From: Escallonia rubra
Lineage: Eukaryota; Streptophyta; Magnoliopsida; Escalloniales; Escalloniaceae
Reading direction: 5' to 3'
DNA length: 64,000 bases
Assembly (NCBI GenBank): GCA_033065855.1
Contig: JAVXUO010001037.1
Coordinates: 804,501 to 868,500, forward strand
Shown here: positions 1-11,935 of the stretch, piece by piece
Numbering within the stretch: position 1 is the stretch's first letter
Layout of the letters: every line of letters begins with the position of its first letter
The notes under the pieces: model-generated
The model's input: only the letters and a program-made list of their open reading frames with translations
Database searches by the model: none
What the model was told of the DNA's origin: nothing
Position numbers and translations under genes: made by a program

Positions 1-3000
1 CACGACCAACTCTCCGTTGATCTCTGATCGTTCCACCTCTAACCCTTGGCGGCGCCTCTCAAGCAGCATCTCCTCTATACGTACCAAGGACATCCTCTCG
101 CCCACACCACTACCCTCGCTCCTTGACCTAAGGAACTCGGCCAACCAATCTAGCTGCACACCCAAAGCAGTGAACGTCGCGAACTCTCTCAGCGACCGCT
201 CAATAAACCCCGTCGTCCAGCCCGCCGCAGGAACACTCGCAAATGGAAGCAGCCACTCCACAAAACCCGAATACACCCATCTCTGCAGCACCGGGTTCTC
301 CAAGTCCACCCCCGCAAACGTCTGCGGATACGCTGCCTTCACCATCTCTAACCGGCGCACTGTCTCCGAAGGTAGCTGAAGGTTCTCTCATAATACCACG
401 TCAGCCTGACCGCTCGACGACCCCCTACTCGCCTCTCCGACAGCTGTGCCACTCGACGCCATCACAGGCCTCTCACGTACCTCTCCGGCTGCCTGTGCAC
501 CGACGGTCATCGAGTGCATCGCCATCAACGTCGCACTCGCCTCAACGGCCGACCCTGACGATGCTACCGCAATAGCCTGCACCGGCTGCACTGGGATCTC
601 CACCTCCTGAATCGGAACCGCCACTACAGGCTCCAACTCCGTCAAATCCCCCCGCTCAACCGCCGCGGCCTCCGTCGCCGCGCCTGTCCACCAGTAGCCA
701 CTGGCATCGAACATCAACGACTCGTCGACCAAGCCACCATACACATCATCCGCCCCCTCCTCGCCATCTGGTGGTGGCCACACCCCGTCACTGGCCACGA
801 CCCCCGACACGCCCAACGCTACCGGCTCATCCCCGCCTACTGGCTCATCAACCTCAGTTGCTCTCACCGCCTCAGTCTCAACCGCTACATGTGCATCGCT
901 GCCGTTTTCCACCGCCTGTCCACCGTACCCCTGTCCAAAAGCAACCGTTAGCATATTTTTTTATATAGACATCAAACAACAACAAAACACAAGCAGAACG
1001 AGATTTAATCAAAAGCGGCCATGGTTTGACCTACCTCAACCACTGGCTCCTCTGACACCTCTCGCGGCCTCTTCGACCCTGTCAGCCGCAAGTTCGAAGA
1101 ACCCGCACTCGCCTGATGAGCCCCCTCCATCATACCAGCTCGCAATAACGACAAGGGCCCCTTGCCGGCCCCGGGCGCCCGCGGTACCGCCACCACTGGC
1201 TCCTCCCCATGGTCCTCCTCTGGAGCCTCCTCCTCGGACTCCTCGCCCTCCTCGTCGGGATCCATCTCTGAACTCACAACCGCACTCCCCGTCACTAGCA
1301 CCAGCATACCGGCCTGCCTCGCCGCTGTCATCGATATCAAGCTCAATGCCCGGTCACAGGCGTACACGTCAACCAGCCGTCGTGTCCCCGATGGCTGTGC
1401 CAACCACTCCGCCCAGACCGCCCGCAGGCGCTCCCACCACTGTGCATACTCCGCCGTCACCGCCCCCACTGATGCTCTCCCAGGCCTCCTCCACGCTACC
1501 ACCGGTGCCGGCCACTCGCGAACTCTGTCATCCCGCGTGTATCCGAAGGCGGTCGTCACACTCCACGGGCTACGATACCCACATGGCGGCTCCAAGTCAT
1601 AACCAAATGTCCGCGACAACCGGTCCGGGCAATACCGAGCCACGTAATAAAGGTTCTCTGCAGGCTTCGCGCCATCATCCGTCATCACTGGCAGCCAACC
1701 TGGAAAGTACGCCACCAAGAGCACAACGTCCGCCGGTGGCAAAACCCCCCTCCTGCTCAAGTCTATCGTCATCTCCTGCCCGTGCAACCAAGGGGGTACT
1801 CTGTATGACGCATGCATCTCTCTATACGGTCGTACTACGCATGCCTCCCTTGCATCTATCAACCGCGACAATGGACACTCCGGCCTCTTGATGCCCGCCC
1901 ATGCACATGCCCGCACCCCGCTGCACCATAGTGCCACTTCCCGCAATCTGCCGATGTGCATCACTGTCCTCGTCCTCGGTGCTGGATGCTCGAGCGGATA
2001 TCCTGTCGGACGATAGTCTGGAAAGCACTCATACAAGTACCGCTGCAGGAACATCCAATCCACGTAGGTCGCCACTTGGTACCGCCCGTGCGACCTCTTC
2101 ACATCGTTCACGAACTGATCCAATCGCGAGTACATGGTGCCCAGGTACACGGGAGCTAGCCCAACACGCTTCCCCTGCGCCATCCGAATCGCCAGGGGAA
2201 TCACCTTCGCGGATATGCCATCCTCCGGCGTCCCTTCAAACACGAACCTGCAAAACAAAACAACACGCCAACGCATTATACACAATCTCAACTTGCATCA
2301 CATCTACGAACATACAGACACGAACGCTTTATACTTACCTCGACAAGTACATCGTCAAAAAGGCCACCATCTCATATCGCTCATCCTTGTGATACGGCCC
2401 CATCACAAAATGAGCCGCATTGCCCAACTTCTGCCCCGACCTCACCTGCGGCGTGCCATAGAACAATCGGAGCCACCCGCTATATGTCGCCTTCCGATGC
2501 TGCTTCGTCTCCGCCAAAATATCAAGCAACTGCGTCTGCAACACCCGCTCATCATTAGTCAGCCGCGTCACACGTGCGTCCAACTCTCCATGCATCGGCA
2601 AGCCCGTCAACATCATCACATCAAGCAGCGTCGGCCCAATCTCTCCGAACTCAGTCACAAAGGTGTGTGTCTGAGTACTCCATCGCGACAACAGCAAAGT
2701 CATCCCCGACGTGTCTCTATAAAGCTCCACCCCCCTCGCCGTAATGTCAATCGCCGGCACCAACCCCAACACATCCAATAAAGCCGCCCACCTCGGCACC
2801 TCCATCATGTGATCACACCAGAAGTCCCACCCGATCGGCATCGCTCCGTGACCCTTGAACACCACGGGTGCCCAAGGTATATCCGCACGCTCTACCAACA
2901 ACCCCGCCACATACCTCGGTGACGGCACGGGCGCATCCTCCCAGCTAGGAGCCCGCACATATGGTGACGGCATCCGTGGCTCCTCCCTCATCGACGCACC

Positions 3001-3660
3001 ACTCCATGGCACTGTGAACGCACCATCAGCTACACGGATGGCCAGCTCCCTCCACAACTCCCGGCCAGGCACGGCCGGTACTACCCCTTTCACTCTCAAT
3101 GGCGTGACCGACTTATCCGGGTCCGGATCGTACGTCCTCACCGACGCATCATCAAATGAAAGTGGCACTCCCGTCTCACCACCTCCCGTAGCTTCGGCTT
3201 CATCTGTTGGCGGAGGCAGCACCGGTTCCGTCGTCACATTTCGCGGTGGCCGCCCCGCGCTCGCTGCCCCACCTCGTGGTTTCACCCACATTTGCTGCTT
3301 CAACTTTTTCAGAACGGGGACCGGCTCAGCGGGTGTGACCTTGCCCGTGGCTTTTGACCCCGCCGACCCCCCTGCCGCCGACTTCCCCCCAGCTCCTGAC
3401 CCCCCTGCCCCCGCCGACTTCCCCCCAGCTCCCGACCCCCCTGCCCCCGCCGACTTTCCACCAGCTCCCGACCCCCCTGCCCCCGCCGACTTTCCCAAAG
3501 CTCCCGACCCCCCTGCCCCCGATGACTTCCCTCCAGCTCCCGACCCACCTTCCCCCCGCCGATCTCCCTCAACATCCACTTCTTTGACGCGCTTCGCGTA
3601 CTCCGGCACCAACCCCCACGGCAGTACGGACTCACAGCCTTCAAACCCTCGCCGGCACAC
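1..3660 (-). pseudogene. Antisense plant mobile domain (PMD) protein, three exons, one premature stop, 3'-incomplete in window
   Basis: Inferred exons are 3660-2339, 2247-1035 and 930 to beyond 1, with good splice sites (GAG|GTAAGTATA at 2338; TTTTGCAG before 2247; GAG|GTAGGT at 1034; GGACAG before 930). Residues about 38-97 are a 12-aa repeat rich in Gly, Ser, Ala and Lys. From about residue 290 the PMD core follows, with motifs such as VLGLVPAIDI and TLLDVMMLTGLPMHGE, continuing in exon 2 with YVDWMFLQRYL. Exon 2 ends in an acidic tract. Exon 3 is Ala/Val/Glu-rich, then after an in-frame TGA at 388-390 continues in the same frame into a segment (about 385-1) that resembles the coiled tail of plant MATH-domain proteins. 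PMD is found in MAIN/MAIL1 silencing factors and in transposons. The TGA may be a decayed CGA. Function in the element is unknown. Confidence 0.7.
3370..3549 (-). repeat. 36-bp coding repeat (12-aa Gly/Ser/Lys unit) inside the PMD ORF
   Basis: Roughly five imperfect copies of a 36-bp unit encode GGSGAGGKSAGA-like peptides near the N-terminus of the antisense PMD protein. The period is a multiple of three, so copy-number change keeps the frame. The predicted segment is low complexity and probably disordered. Confidence 0.8.
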
Positions 3661-4310
3661 TCAACCGACGGGGCTCCGGCCCTCGCATCCGGGATGGGCT
3701 CTCAAGCTTATAGCCATCGCCGTCTCAATCACCCGGGGGCTCCGGCCCTCGCATCCGGGATGGGCTCTCAAGCTTATAGCCATCGCCGTCTCAATCAGCC
3801 GACGGGGCTACGGCCCTCGCATCCGGGATGGGCTCTCAAGCTTATAGCCATCGCCGTCTCAATCAGCCGACGGGGCTACGGCCCTCGCATCCGGGATGGG
3901 CTCTCAAGCTTATAGCCATCGCCGTCTCAATCAACCGACGGGGCTCCGGCCCTCGCATCCGGGATGGGCTCTCAAGCTTATAGCCATCGCCGTCTCAATC
4001 AACCGACGGGGCTCCGGCCCTCGCATCCGGGATGGGCTCTCAAGCTTATAGCCATCGCCGTCTCAATCAACCGACGGGGCTCCGGCCCTCGCATCCGGGA
4101 TGGGCTCTCAAGCTTATAGCCATCGCCGTCTCAATCAGCCGACGGGGCTACGGCCCTCGCATCCGGGATGGGCTCTCAAGCTTATCGCCATCGCCGTCTC
4201 CATCAGCCAACGGGGCTACGGCCCTCGCATCCGGGATGGGCTCTCAAGCTTCTCGCCATCTCCGACACACTCAACAGGGGGCTCCGGCCCTCGCAACAGG
4301 CTCTCGCATT
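3661..4310. repeat. 68-bp tandem array, about 9.6 copies
   Basis: Unit starts fall at 3661, 3725, 3791, 3859, 3927, 3995, 4063, 4131 and 4199, followed by a partial copy from 4267. Most units are 68 bp; the first two are 64 and 66 bp. Each contains GGGATGGGCTCTCAAGCTTA. Units differ by a few substitutions (for example GGCTCC or GGCTAC). The array begins one base upstream of the ATG of the antisense PMD ORF, so it would form that gene's leader or promoter. It is the 3' untranslated part of the retroelement in the sense direction. Confidence 0.92.
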
Positions 4311-4597
4311 AAGCAACGACCATTCCCAGTACGTCCAACACCGTTTATGCGTGCGGCGCCCGCTCGGGTTGCCCCTCCGCGTACCCCACACGCAGGGGGC
4401 TTATGTTCATAACCTATTCTGGACCGCACCCCAGGGCCCGCTAAAAGGCTCCAGTGGCACGACACGTCACACGCTCGGTAATCGAACTTGCTCAACATCA
4501 TTCCTCGGTGAAAACGCTCCGATACTTAAACATCATCATCGCTCGGTCAAAGCGCTCCGCGCCGCAAGCACTCAGACAACGATCGAAGGTACACCCC

Positions 4598-4980
4598 CCC
4601 GAGGGGTCGGCCACACCCCTGAGAAGGGGGTCGGCCACCCCCCTTGGAAGGGGTCGGCCACCCCTTTTGCTAGGGAGTCGGCCAGCCACCTTGTAAGGGG
4701 GTCGGCCACCCTATTGCTGAGGGGGTCGGCCACCCCATTGCTGAGGGGGTCGGCCACCCCTTTGCTGAGGGGGTCGGCCACCCCTCTGGTGAGGGGGTCG
4801 GCCACCCCTTTGCTGAGGGGGTCGGCCACCCCTTTGCTGAGGGGGTCGGCCACCCCTTTGGTGAGGGGGTCGGCCACCCCTTTGCTGAGGGGGTCGGCCA
4901 CCCCTCTGGTGAGGGGGTCGGCCACCCCTTTGCTGAGGGGGTCGGCCACCCCTCTGGTGAGAAGGTCGGCCACCTTTGTC
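4598..4980. repeat. 24-bp GC-rich minisatellite, about 16 copies, inside the LTR
   Basis: The unit is close to GGGGGTCGGCCACCCC plus TTTGCTGA or CTCTGGTGA. Sixteen GTCGGCCA cores can be counted. The first four are more diverged and the last is GAAGGTCGGCCACC. The related LTR at 11119 carries a shorter degenerate version of the same GGGTCGGCC/CCCCTT motif at about 11370-11515, so the array was present in the common ancestor and expanded here. Confidence 0.92.
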
Positions 4981-5643
4981 CTTGAAGGGGGGAGGGGACC
5001 TGCTCACCACCGCCATCACCCCACGCAACTCATTCAACAGAGCTCACTCATCGCTAGTAGATGCGTGACAACCATTATCGCAGACACAATCAACCGGAGA
5101 CTCCGGCCTTCACAACAGGAATGAGCTCACAACCCTAAGGCCATCGCCGGCGCAATCACCCGACGAGCTTCAGGGGGCTCCGCTCATAATGCCCCGGCAC
5201 GAGGACCCACCGCCACGGACTCTGAGTATCGAGTCATGAGCATGTACGCTGATGTCTCCATCGATCATCGACACCGCCAGGGCAATGAACCGCGAGCCAC
5301 TCCGGGACGGGAGCAGGTCTTCGGAGGGCATCGTGTCCAGCACGCCTGGCAGTTGGCTGCAGGGGCAACCCTCACCGCTGTCAGGATCTCGGCGCGTCTC
5401 TTGACGCATCCCGTGGGATTCAGTAAGGGCTTGGACTGGAGGCTGGGGCAACGGGCTACTCTGACCATGCTACCGCAGTGTGGTCAGTCTCCTCAGACAG
5501 GCAGAGGGACGCTGCAAGGGCAGGACGACACGAACACGGGGACCGGCAATTCGACGGACAATCAAGACTGCGGGACCCTCTACGGCGACGTGTCACTCCC
5601 GGAGGACGACACGTGTCGGCTGATGACACGCGCATATTTGTGC

Positions 5644-5652
5644 CTATATATA
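5644..5652 (+). promoter_or_regulatory. TATA-like box of the LTR promoter
   Basis: CTATATATA lies 340 bases before the LTR end, followed by a pyrimidine-rich leader. The homologous LTR has TCTATAAG at 13902-13909 in the same relative place. This sets the transcription direction of the element as plus. Confidence 0.55.
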
Positions 5653-5988
5653 GTGGATTCTGGAGCTTATTCAAGGACTTCTGCCTCATTTGACACTTCT
5701 ACTTTCTCTCTAAAACCTATTCTCTCTGGATTTCTAGTGAGAGAAAGACACTTGGGCTTACGACTTCGAGCTCTCGACGTTGCACTCTTGACACGGACTG
5801 TCGACTGTTGAACCTGTTCGTCGTCACCCTGCCTGCGCGACACTGCCAGCCCTCGTGACCTGCCTGAGGAGCCTTGCTCTCAGCCCTTACGTCATCCCTG
5901 CTGTCTCCCACTTTGCCTGCTTGGAAGCCAACTCAGACTGCATCCCTTGTGGCACCTCGACGTGGCAACGGACCCTCTTTCGGCATCA

Positions 5989-7080
5989 ACAGTATAGTAA
6001 CAACACAATTTGATGTGATGCCCTTCTCCAGAAATCTGCTCTAAATTTTCCATTAATTAGGTGGAGTTGAAAGATCATTTTGAATTAGATCAGTGAACTA
6101 TATGTCCAGATTCTATGAAATGAATTAGTAATAAGGCTGAAGCCTTTACTTTTCTATATTTTTCATCACCAGAAACTTATGTCAAGATTCTATGAAATAC
6201 ACTAATTCCATTAGTGTTGAGATTAAGAATTAAAAACAAGTGGAGTTGAAACAATTTTTTGAGTTAATCCAGTGAACTATATGTCCAGATTCTATGAAAT
6301 GTATTAGTAAAAAGGATCTAGGTACTTGATTTGCTGCATCTTTGTTGACCTAAAAGGTATGTCGAGATTTTTCGGAAATACATTAATTCCTTAGGTGTTG
6401 AGTTTGCTCATAACTTTTTCCTCGTTTGAGTACGATTGTACTATATAATACAGTAAGAATGCAATTCGGTATATGATGCCCTGCTCTCGAAATCAAATTT
6501 TCTGTTCAAGTTAAAAGCAAGTGAAGTAGAAAGAGCTTTTTGAATAAGGTCAGTGAATTATATGTCCAGATTCTATGAAATGCATCACTTAAAAAACTGA
6601 AGAATTTGCTTTTCCGGCTCCTTTGTTCTCCATAAAAAAAGGGTTCCATACGATAGTTGTTGGTTAGCGATGACCCCAAAATTCTGGCTGTCTATTTTGC
6701 AACAAATAAACTAATTCCTAGGTGTTGAGTTACAGAATTAAAAATAAGTGGATTTGGAACAATATGTTATATGTTGGGATTCCATGTAATGATTAGTAAA
6801 AAAAAGGTCCAAGTATTTGCTTCGTTGTCACCACAGTGGTATGTCCAATTTCTAGAAAATACACTAATTCCCTAAGTGTTGAATTTGCTCATATCTTTTT
6901 CCTTTTCTGAGTGTTATAATACACCAAAAATGCAAGTTGATATGATGTCCTGCTCCAGAAACCTGCTCTAAAAATTATATTTAAAATTAAGTGGAGTTGA
7001 AAGAGCTTTTTGAATTAAACCAGTGAACTATATGTCTAGATTGTACGAAATTCATGAGTAAAGAAGCTGAAGCACAGGGT
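5989..7080. repeat. Degenerate, non-coding interspersed units
   Basis: At least four diverged copies of a block containing AGTGAACTATATGTCCAGAT and then TCTATGAAATG occur at about 6061-6130, 6240-6310, 6520-6600 and 6989-7070, with a weaker copy near 6755. Associated blocks (GATGCCCTGCTC-like) recur at about 6015, 6475 and 6945. Spacing is irregular (roughly 180 to 450 bases). No reading frame is maintained. I do not recognise the family. Confidence 0.7.
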
Positions 7081-8539
7081 TCCAAGCAATAGTTAAGTTG
7101 GTTAGTCATCTTCCTACAACATCCTAATAGATACTGCACATCCGTTTAGAATTCTTAACCCTTCCATATCTAACAGTGACCGATCCTTCATTAAGGTACC
7201 CTTCCATATGCAATGCATGGTTTCCTTCATAATCAGATTTGAAAGTATATAGAGAAGCAAGGGAACGAGGGAAACTTACTCAACACTAAAAGAAACGGAA
7301 GAACTATATCTACGGCCCGGCTAAAAAATCCAATGACCAGATCAGCACAGGGAAGAACTTGCAAAGAAGATGCATGGGCTATCAACCTCGCGATATGTCT
7401 CCCAAGGTCAATATACAGTCCCTAGTAAAGCCTTGTGTGCTATATCTTTGACGGCAAACACCACTACTGTGTGGAGTTCTTTTATGCAAAATATAATTAA
7501 CAATGTCACATTTCCATAAAGAGCATAAGGAGAATTGTATCTCCGCAATTGCGTTGGATGCCCTTAAGTCAAGTATCTTGGACTCAGCACTGTTGTTTTC
7601 AATGTATTAAACAATAAACACAGTCTAACTCTTTTCACCGCTTATCATGGTAGGACGGGAAAAAGGAACTAAAGAAAGGAACCTGCTGCTGTAAACAGTA
7701 AAGCTAGATGTGAGTATTGCATTATACTCTTCCAAAAAAGTTTTCTAATTCAACTATGACCGTAACAGTTAGTTACATGCCATAAAGTTTTTAAAGGCCT
7801 CGGTTTGGAGATGAGAAGATTTTTAATATGCAAGGCATCTTGCAGCCTGTGTCTAATTTTGGCCAAAAAAACCATGGTAGAGTAACGGGACGGACAAGAA
7901 AAGGACATCAAGATGAAAATAGCAAGGCTGAAACATGTATTATGTTGCATGCATGGAACATAACTTTCTCTTCCCATGTGCTTTGGTCCATATATTTTTC
8001 ATATATCTAATAACATTAAATTTCGAAAAAAAATATTCTAGGTGGGTACACTTCATGCAATACCTAGTTTTTAATAGCATTACTCGTATTAGCCCCGTGC
8101 GTTGCACAAGTACCAGCAACACCTAATTAAAAACTCGTATTTTTATGTCGAATACTAATAACAAATAATGTTATTTTCACCTTTTTATGAGGTTTTTTTT
8201 TTCATTTTTACAGACAATGTTAAGAACCCATGTATTTAGGTTTTTACTAATAAAACTCACCTAGGTTTTTACAGTATAACAAGTTATGCGAAATAAGAAA
8301 AAATATAATATGAGAGATAATTATATGTATATATAGACACATATTTAAAAGAATATTTTGTATGACCTATTAATAATGTAAAAGGAAAGACCTTAATTTT
8401 GTTAGATTGTGAAAATATGTTAGAGTCGTGTAAAATATTGAAAAGTTTCAAGATTTGAATAAGATATTGATTAGAATGAGATATAAATTTAAAATTTATG
8501 GAGAGAGAGATTTGTTTTTAAGTGGGTCATGCTGACGTG
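7081..8539. other. AT-rich intergenic DNA, no gene recognised
   Basis: Only short chance ORFs are present. A CCCCGTGCGTTGCAC motif at about 8094-8108, read on the minus strand as a small hairpin followed by CTAA, resembles a Helitron 3' end, but no matching 5' terminus was found. Nothing else can be supported. Confidence 0.5.
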
Positions 8540-8547
8540 GAAGAGAG

Positions 8548-9311
8548 TAGGGGCAGATCCAGAAAGTCTAATCAGGGGGCGCCAAAAAGACATGAAAAAA
8601 AGTGATGGCTAACAAGTATAAAAAAATCACGAATTTCTTTAGAAATTGCTCGTCTCACTTTCTTTGATACAATATGTAAGATTTTTTTTTTGGATTATCG
8701 GTGTGTAAGAGGCATTGAGAGGGCTTTATTTAAAACAACCTCTGCAAGAATATTCACATTGTACTTAGCAAATCTCTTGTGCGTGACTTTCACTTCCCAT
8801 TGTTTATTGGAGGAAGTCGTAAACGTTACTACAATTATCAGTTTTTGTCTGAAAGAAAGAATTAATTATGCGTGACTTTGACTTCCTTATCAATAAAAAG
8901 AAGCATATTATAATTAACGTCATTATTGAATACGTTAAATACATAATAAATCACTCAATCTGACTAATGTGATAATTACGTAAAAGTTAACAGACTACAG
9001 GAATTTAAACTAAATTAAAAAAAAAAAGAACTAACCTTGATCACATCGTATTTTTTCGTGATCTTGAAATTGGAATTTGAAGCAAAAGAATGAGAAAGAA
9101 GAAAACTGTGACGGCCGGTGACATAAAGAGTAAAAAACACAACAAAATGAAATTCTAATTAATTAATGTTACAATATAATGGCATTTTCGTCGTAAATAT
9201 ATGAAATATGAATATCCATTATTTAGAAAACTAAAAAAATTTCAAAAAGTTGGGGGGGGGGGGGGGGGTGCCGTGGACACCCCCCCGGGTCATGAGAGAG
9301 CTCCGCCACTA
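8548..9311. mobile_element. hAT-type MITE with 8-bp TSD
   Basis: The element starts TAGGGGCAGATCCAG and its reverse complement starts TAGTGGCGGAGCTC, giving an imperfect terminal inverted repeat (10 of the first 14 positions match). A perfect 8-bp direct repeat, GAAGAGAG, flanks it at 8540-8547 and 9312-9319. An 8-bp duplication with TAG-type ends fits the hAT superfamily. At 764 bp with no transposase, it is non-autonomous. Near both ends there is a G-rich subterminal block (a run of G at about 9254-9268). A TGCGTGACTTT motif is repeated inside at about 8780 and 8868. Confidence 0.8.
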
Positions 9312-9319
9312 GAAGAGAG

Positions 9320-11113
9320 AGAAAAGTGTAAAATTTATATGATTGGTTGAATGCCAAATGGCATAAAGAAAGACATACCAAGTAGGAAAGAGAATGTTAT
9401 ATTTTCTCAGTTTCGACTTTTACATATATATGATTTGTAAGACTGGGATATTTCAGATAAAAGAAATTCTGTAAGCAAATGGACAAAGGTTTCAAAGACT
9501 ATGTAGTGAACCATTTCTTTGAAGAGGAAAATGCCATTAGCAATGAAAAATTAGCTAAAAATGGTAAGGTATGCAAATATTACTAAAAGTATTTTATACC
9601 TTCTATCTGTTAGCAATGACAAATTAGCTGAATATGGAAAGGTATGCATATATTACTAAAAGTATCTTATACCTTCTGTTATTACACACTCAAATTTAGT
9701 ACATTGAATCAGGGTAGTGAAGAAAATAGTGGCAACTCGCAACTATCAAGTTACCAAAAAATTTAAGAAAATACATATCAAGAACAAATAAGCAAATGTT
9801 GAACATGAAGTGGTTGATGAATTACTTGTTGATGATGCAAATGTACTCTTGAGTACCATCAGTACCAAAACTCTAGAAAAAAAAATGGAAGTAAGAAAAC
9901 AGTTACAGAGGTGGCCTATGACAACGTTAAAAAGAGACTCGTCCAAAAGAAGCATGTCAATGTTGAAGACAGGGTATTCGATGAATTACAAGATGAACAG
10001 GGTACATGTGGACCACACTCGGCGCCAAAAGTGAAAGGAAGAAGAAAACTAGGAAGATAATCTATGATGATTAATATTATTCATGCTAAAGTAGAGTTAA
10101 ATAAAATTGAACATTCGGTTTTGGTGACATTATTTACGAATTCTTTGGTTGGACATCAAAGTATTCTACCTTTTAATTTCATAAAAATGGAAGATTATTA
10201 TTCCCACCCCGTGCCTTTGCACGCTCTATTATCTATTTATCATAAATCACAATAATATATCTTCCTATCACGAAACCTCATAGAGGTCTATGGTTTGCAA
10301 CCTCCCCATTTTTATTATAACAAGCCAGATTGATGATGCTTTACGACAGCGTATAAGTCAAGGTTCACATTAGGCATGAACAACACACTTAGGGTGTGAC
10401 ATAGGCTCCCCCTTATCATAAAGGCTATGATAAACACCAGAAAGGGTATGATCATATAGATCTCCCGAAAACCAAGCTTTATGTGAATTCCTCATTCCCA
10501 AGCTCACAACCAACACAACTTGCATATAATTAGAGTTAAGCATAGAGGAGGAATGACCTAAATGAAAGCTTCATATTAGATACATTCCAAGTTCAAGATT
10601 GCTATTGTTAGGCATAAGTATGCTGAAAGTATCATATTAAATATAAGCATTGAGATGGTAGGTTAAATGACAAACTTCTTTATTCAAGACTCAAGGAGCC
10701 ACCATGTACCATATTTTTCTCATCATACTTCTCCCCCTTCTCATCTTCTACTCCAAGAGGATACCTAGATAAAGGTTAATGGTATGACCAAGCATACACA
10801 TACATACAACATAGGGTGATTTGGAATAATTAAGCGTACAAAACAACAATCGTGCAAGTGAAGTCCAATAAGAAGAAAATATATTAACATTAAAAGACAT
10901 AAAGGAAATATAGGAAATTGCAAACAAACCAAGAACAAGAAATAAATGCTTAATTAATATGGAAAAAATATGAGTAAGCTCTCAAGGGTGTAGAAGGTGT
11001 TGTGGAGGGGAAGAGGGCGTAAGTGGCAACAGTAGAAATCACTTGCATAGACTAATACGTTTACGGTGACAATAAATTTGATGATACATATGATGAACTG
11101 TCAAAGTTATAAA
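9320..11113. other. Intergenic DNA with one short tandem duplication
   Basis: A 73-bp tandem duplication lies at 9537-9609 and 9610-9681 (TTAGCAATGA to ATACCTTCT). The ORFs at about 9810-10255 have no recognised similarity. From about 10960 the sequence matches 17325-17400 (AGTAAGCTCTCAAGGGTGTA), which marks the left edge of the DEFL-locus duplication. Confidence 0.6.
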
Positions 11114-11935
11114 ACTCTTGTTCCCAACCTATTCTGGTCGCAACCAAAGGTTCACTGGGGTCCCATTTTGCATGACACATTCGCACAAGAAACAGTCAAT
11201 ATTCAACGCTCACAACCGGTCAAAACATGCACGCTCAAATCACGTACATTTCTCACTTTTGTTACGTTACTTCGTCACTAAGAAGCTCATTTGCGCGCGA
11301 CGCCTCATCACGCTTCGACCGTCGCACATCGCGCATCGTCCGTCGGCGCGCCATGGCACTTGCCCAAGGAAGTCGGCCTTGGGCCCTTGGCCTTCCCCTT
11401 GGGGTCGGCCTCGGCCTCGGCCTCCCCTTGGGGGTCGGCCTCGACCTTCCATTGGGGTTGGCCTTGGCCTCCCCCTAAAGGTTGGCCTTGGCCTTCCCCT
11501 AAGGGTTGGCCTTTGGCCTCCATACTCAACACATTCACTTCTCTTCAAGAGGCCTTATATCGTCCATGACCCTCGTCGTCCGTCGCCCGGACAACACTCC
11601 GCGACCCCGTCGTCCTTCGCCCAGATGTCATCTCCGCGACCCCCCTCGCCGGCGTTCGGGCGCCGCATTCTAACAGTCCGCCGCGCCGTTGATACAGCCG
11701 TGCCCCCAGGCTCTCTGTCACACTACCGTGCCCCCGACACCATACGCACTCCGTCGCGCCCATGCGCCGCGCCACTAACACAGACGTGCCACCGGCACCT
11801 TACTCACTTCGTCGCGCCCATACGCCACAATCATGTTATATGCCCCCCGGGCACCACACTCATCCACCACACCATGCACACCTTGCTTTGGTCGTGGAAC
11901 ATGCTTCGACCCACTCTCTGGAGTGTGCAGCACCC

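Larger units (their letters stand above)
1..5988 (+). mobile_element. 3' part of a Ty3/gypsy-type LTR retroelement with antisense PMD gene
   Basis: The segment holds, left to right, an antisense PMD ORF (3660 down past 1), a 68-bp tandem array and an LTR at 4404-5988. The LTR carries a TATA-like box on the plus strand, so the element is read left to right, this is its 3' LTR, and the PMD gene is antisense to it. No gag-pol is visible; it would lie left of the window. Extra antisense ORFs between pol and the 3' LTR, some with PMD similarity, are known from the Tat group of plant gypsy elements, so Tat is my inferred class. The right boundary is supported by homology to the LTR at 11119-14216 and by the flanking degenerate repeat, which starts exactly at 5989. 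Confidence 0.65.
4404..5988 (+). repeat. 3' LTR of the PMD-carrying retroelement
   Basis: The LTR begins TGTTCATAACCTATTCTGG and ends GGCATCA. Both ends match the solo LTR at 11119-14216 (TGTTCCCAACCTATTCTGG and GGCATCA). Shared internal blocks include the region around 5300-5350, the stretch after ACGTGTCACTCCCGG at about 5592, and the last 80 bases. The middle is a GC-rich 24-bp minisatellite. The sequence right after it, ACAGT, would be the target duplication, but its partner lies outside the window. I see no clear polypurine tract before 4404. Confidence 0.75.

Noticed and set aside
3661..4980. Possible CRISPR-like array
   Set aside because: Units are contiguous tandem copies without unique spacers, in a plant transposon context.
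17..5811. Plus-strand ORFs across 1-5900, including long Pro/Ser/Arg-rich ones
   Set aside because: They are antisense shadows of the PMD exons or translations of the 68-bp and 24-bp tandem arrays; composition is repeat-driven and no domain is present.
8090..8110. Helitron 3' end (hairpin then CTAA) on the minus strand
   Set aside because: Stem is only about four base pairs, and no TC-starting partner end or Rep/helicase sequence is found; a second similar motif at about 10210 lacks CTRR.
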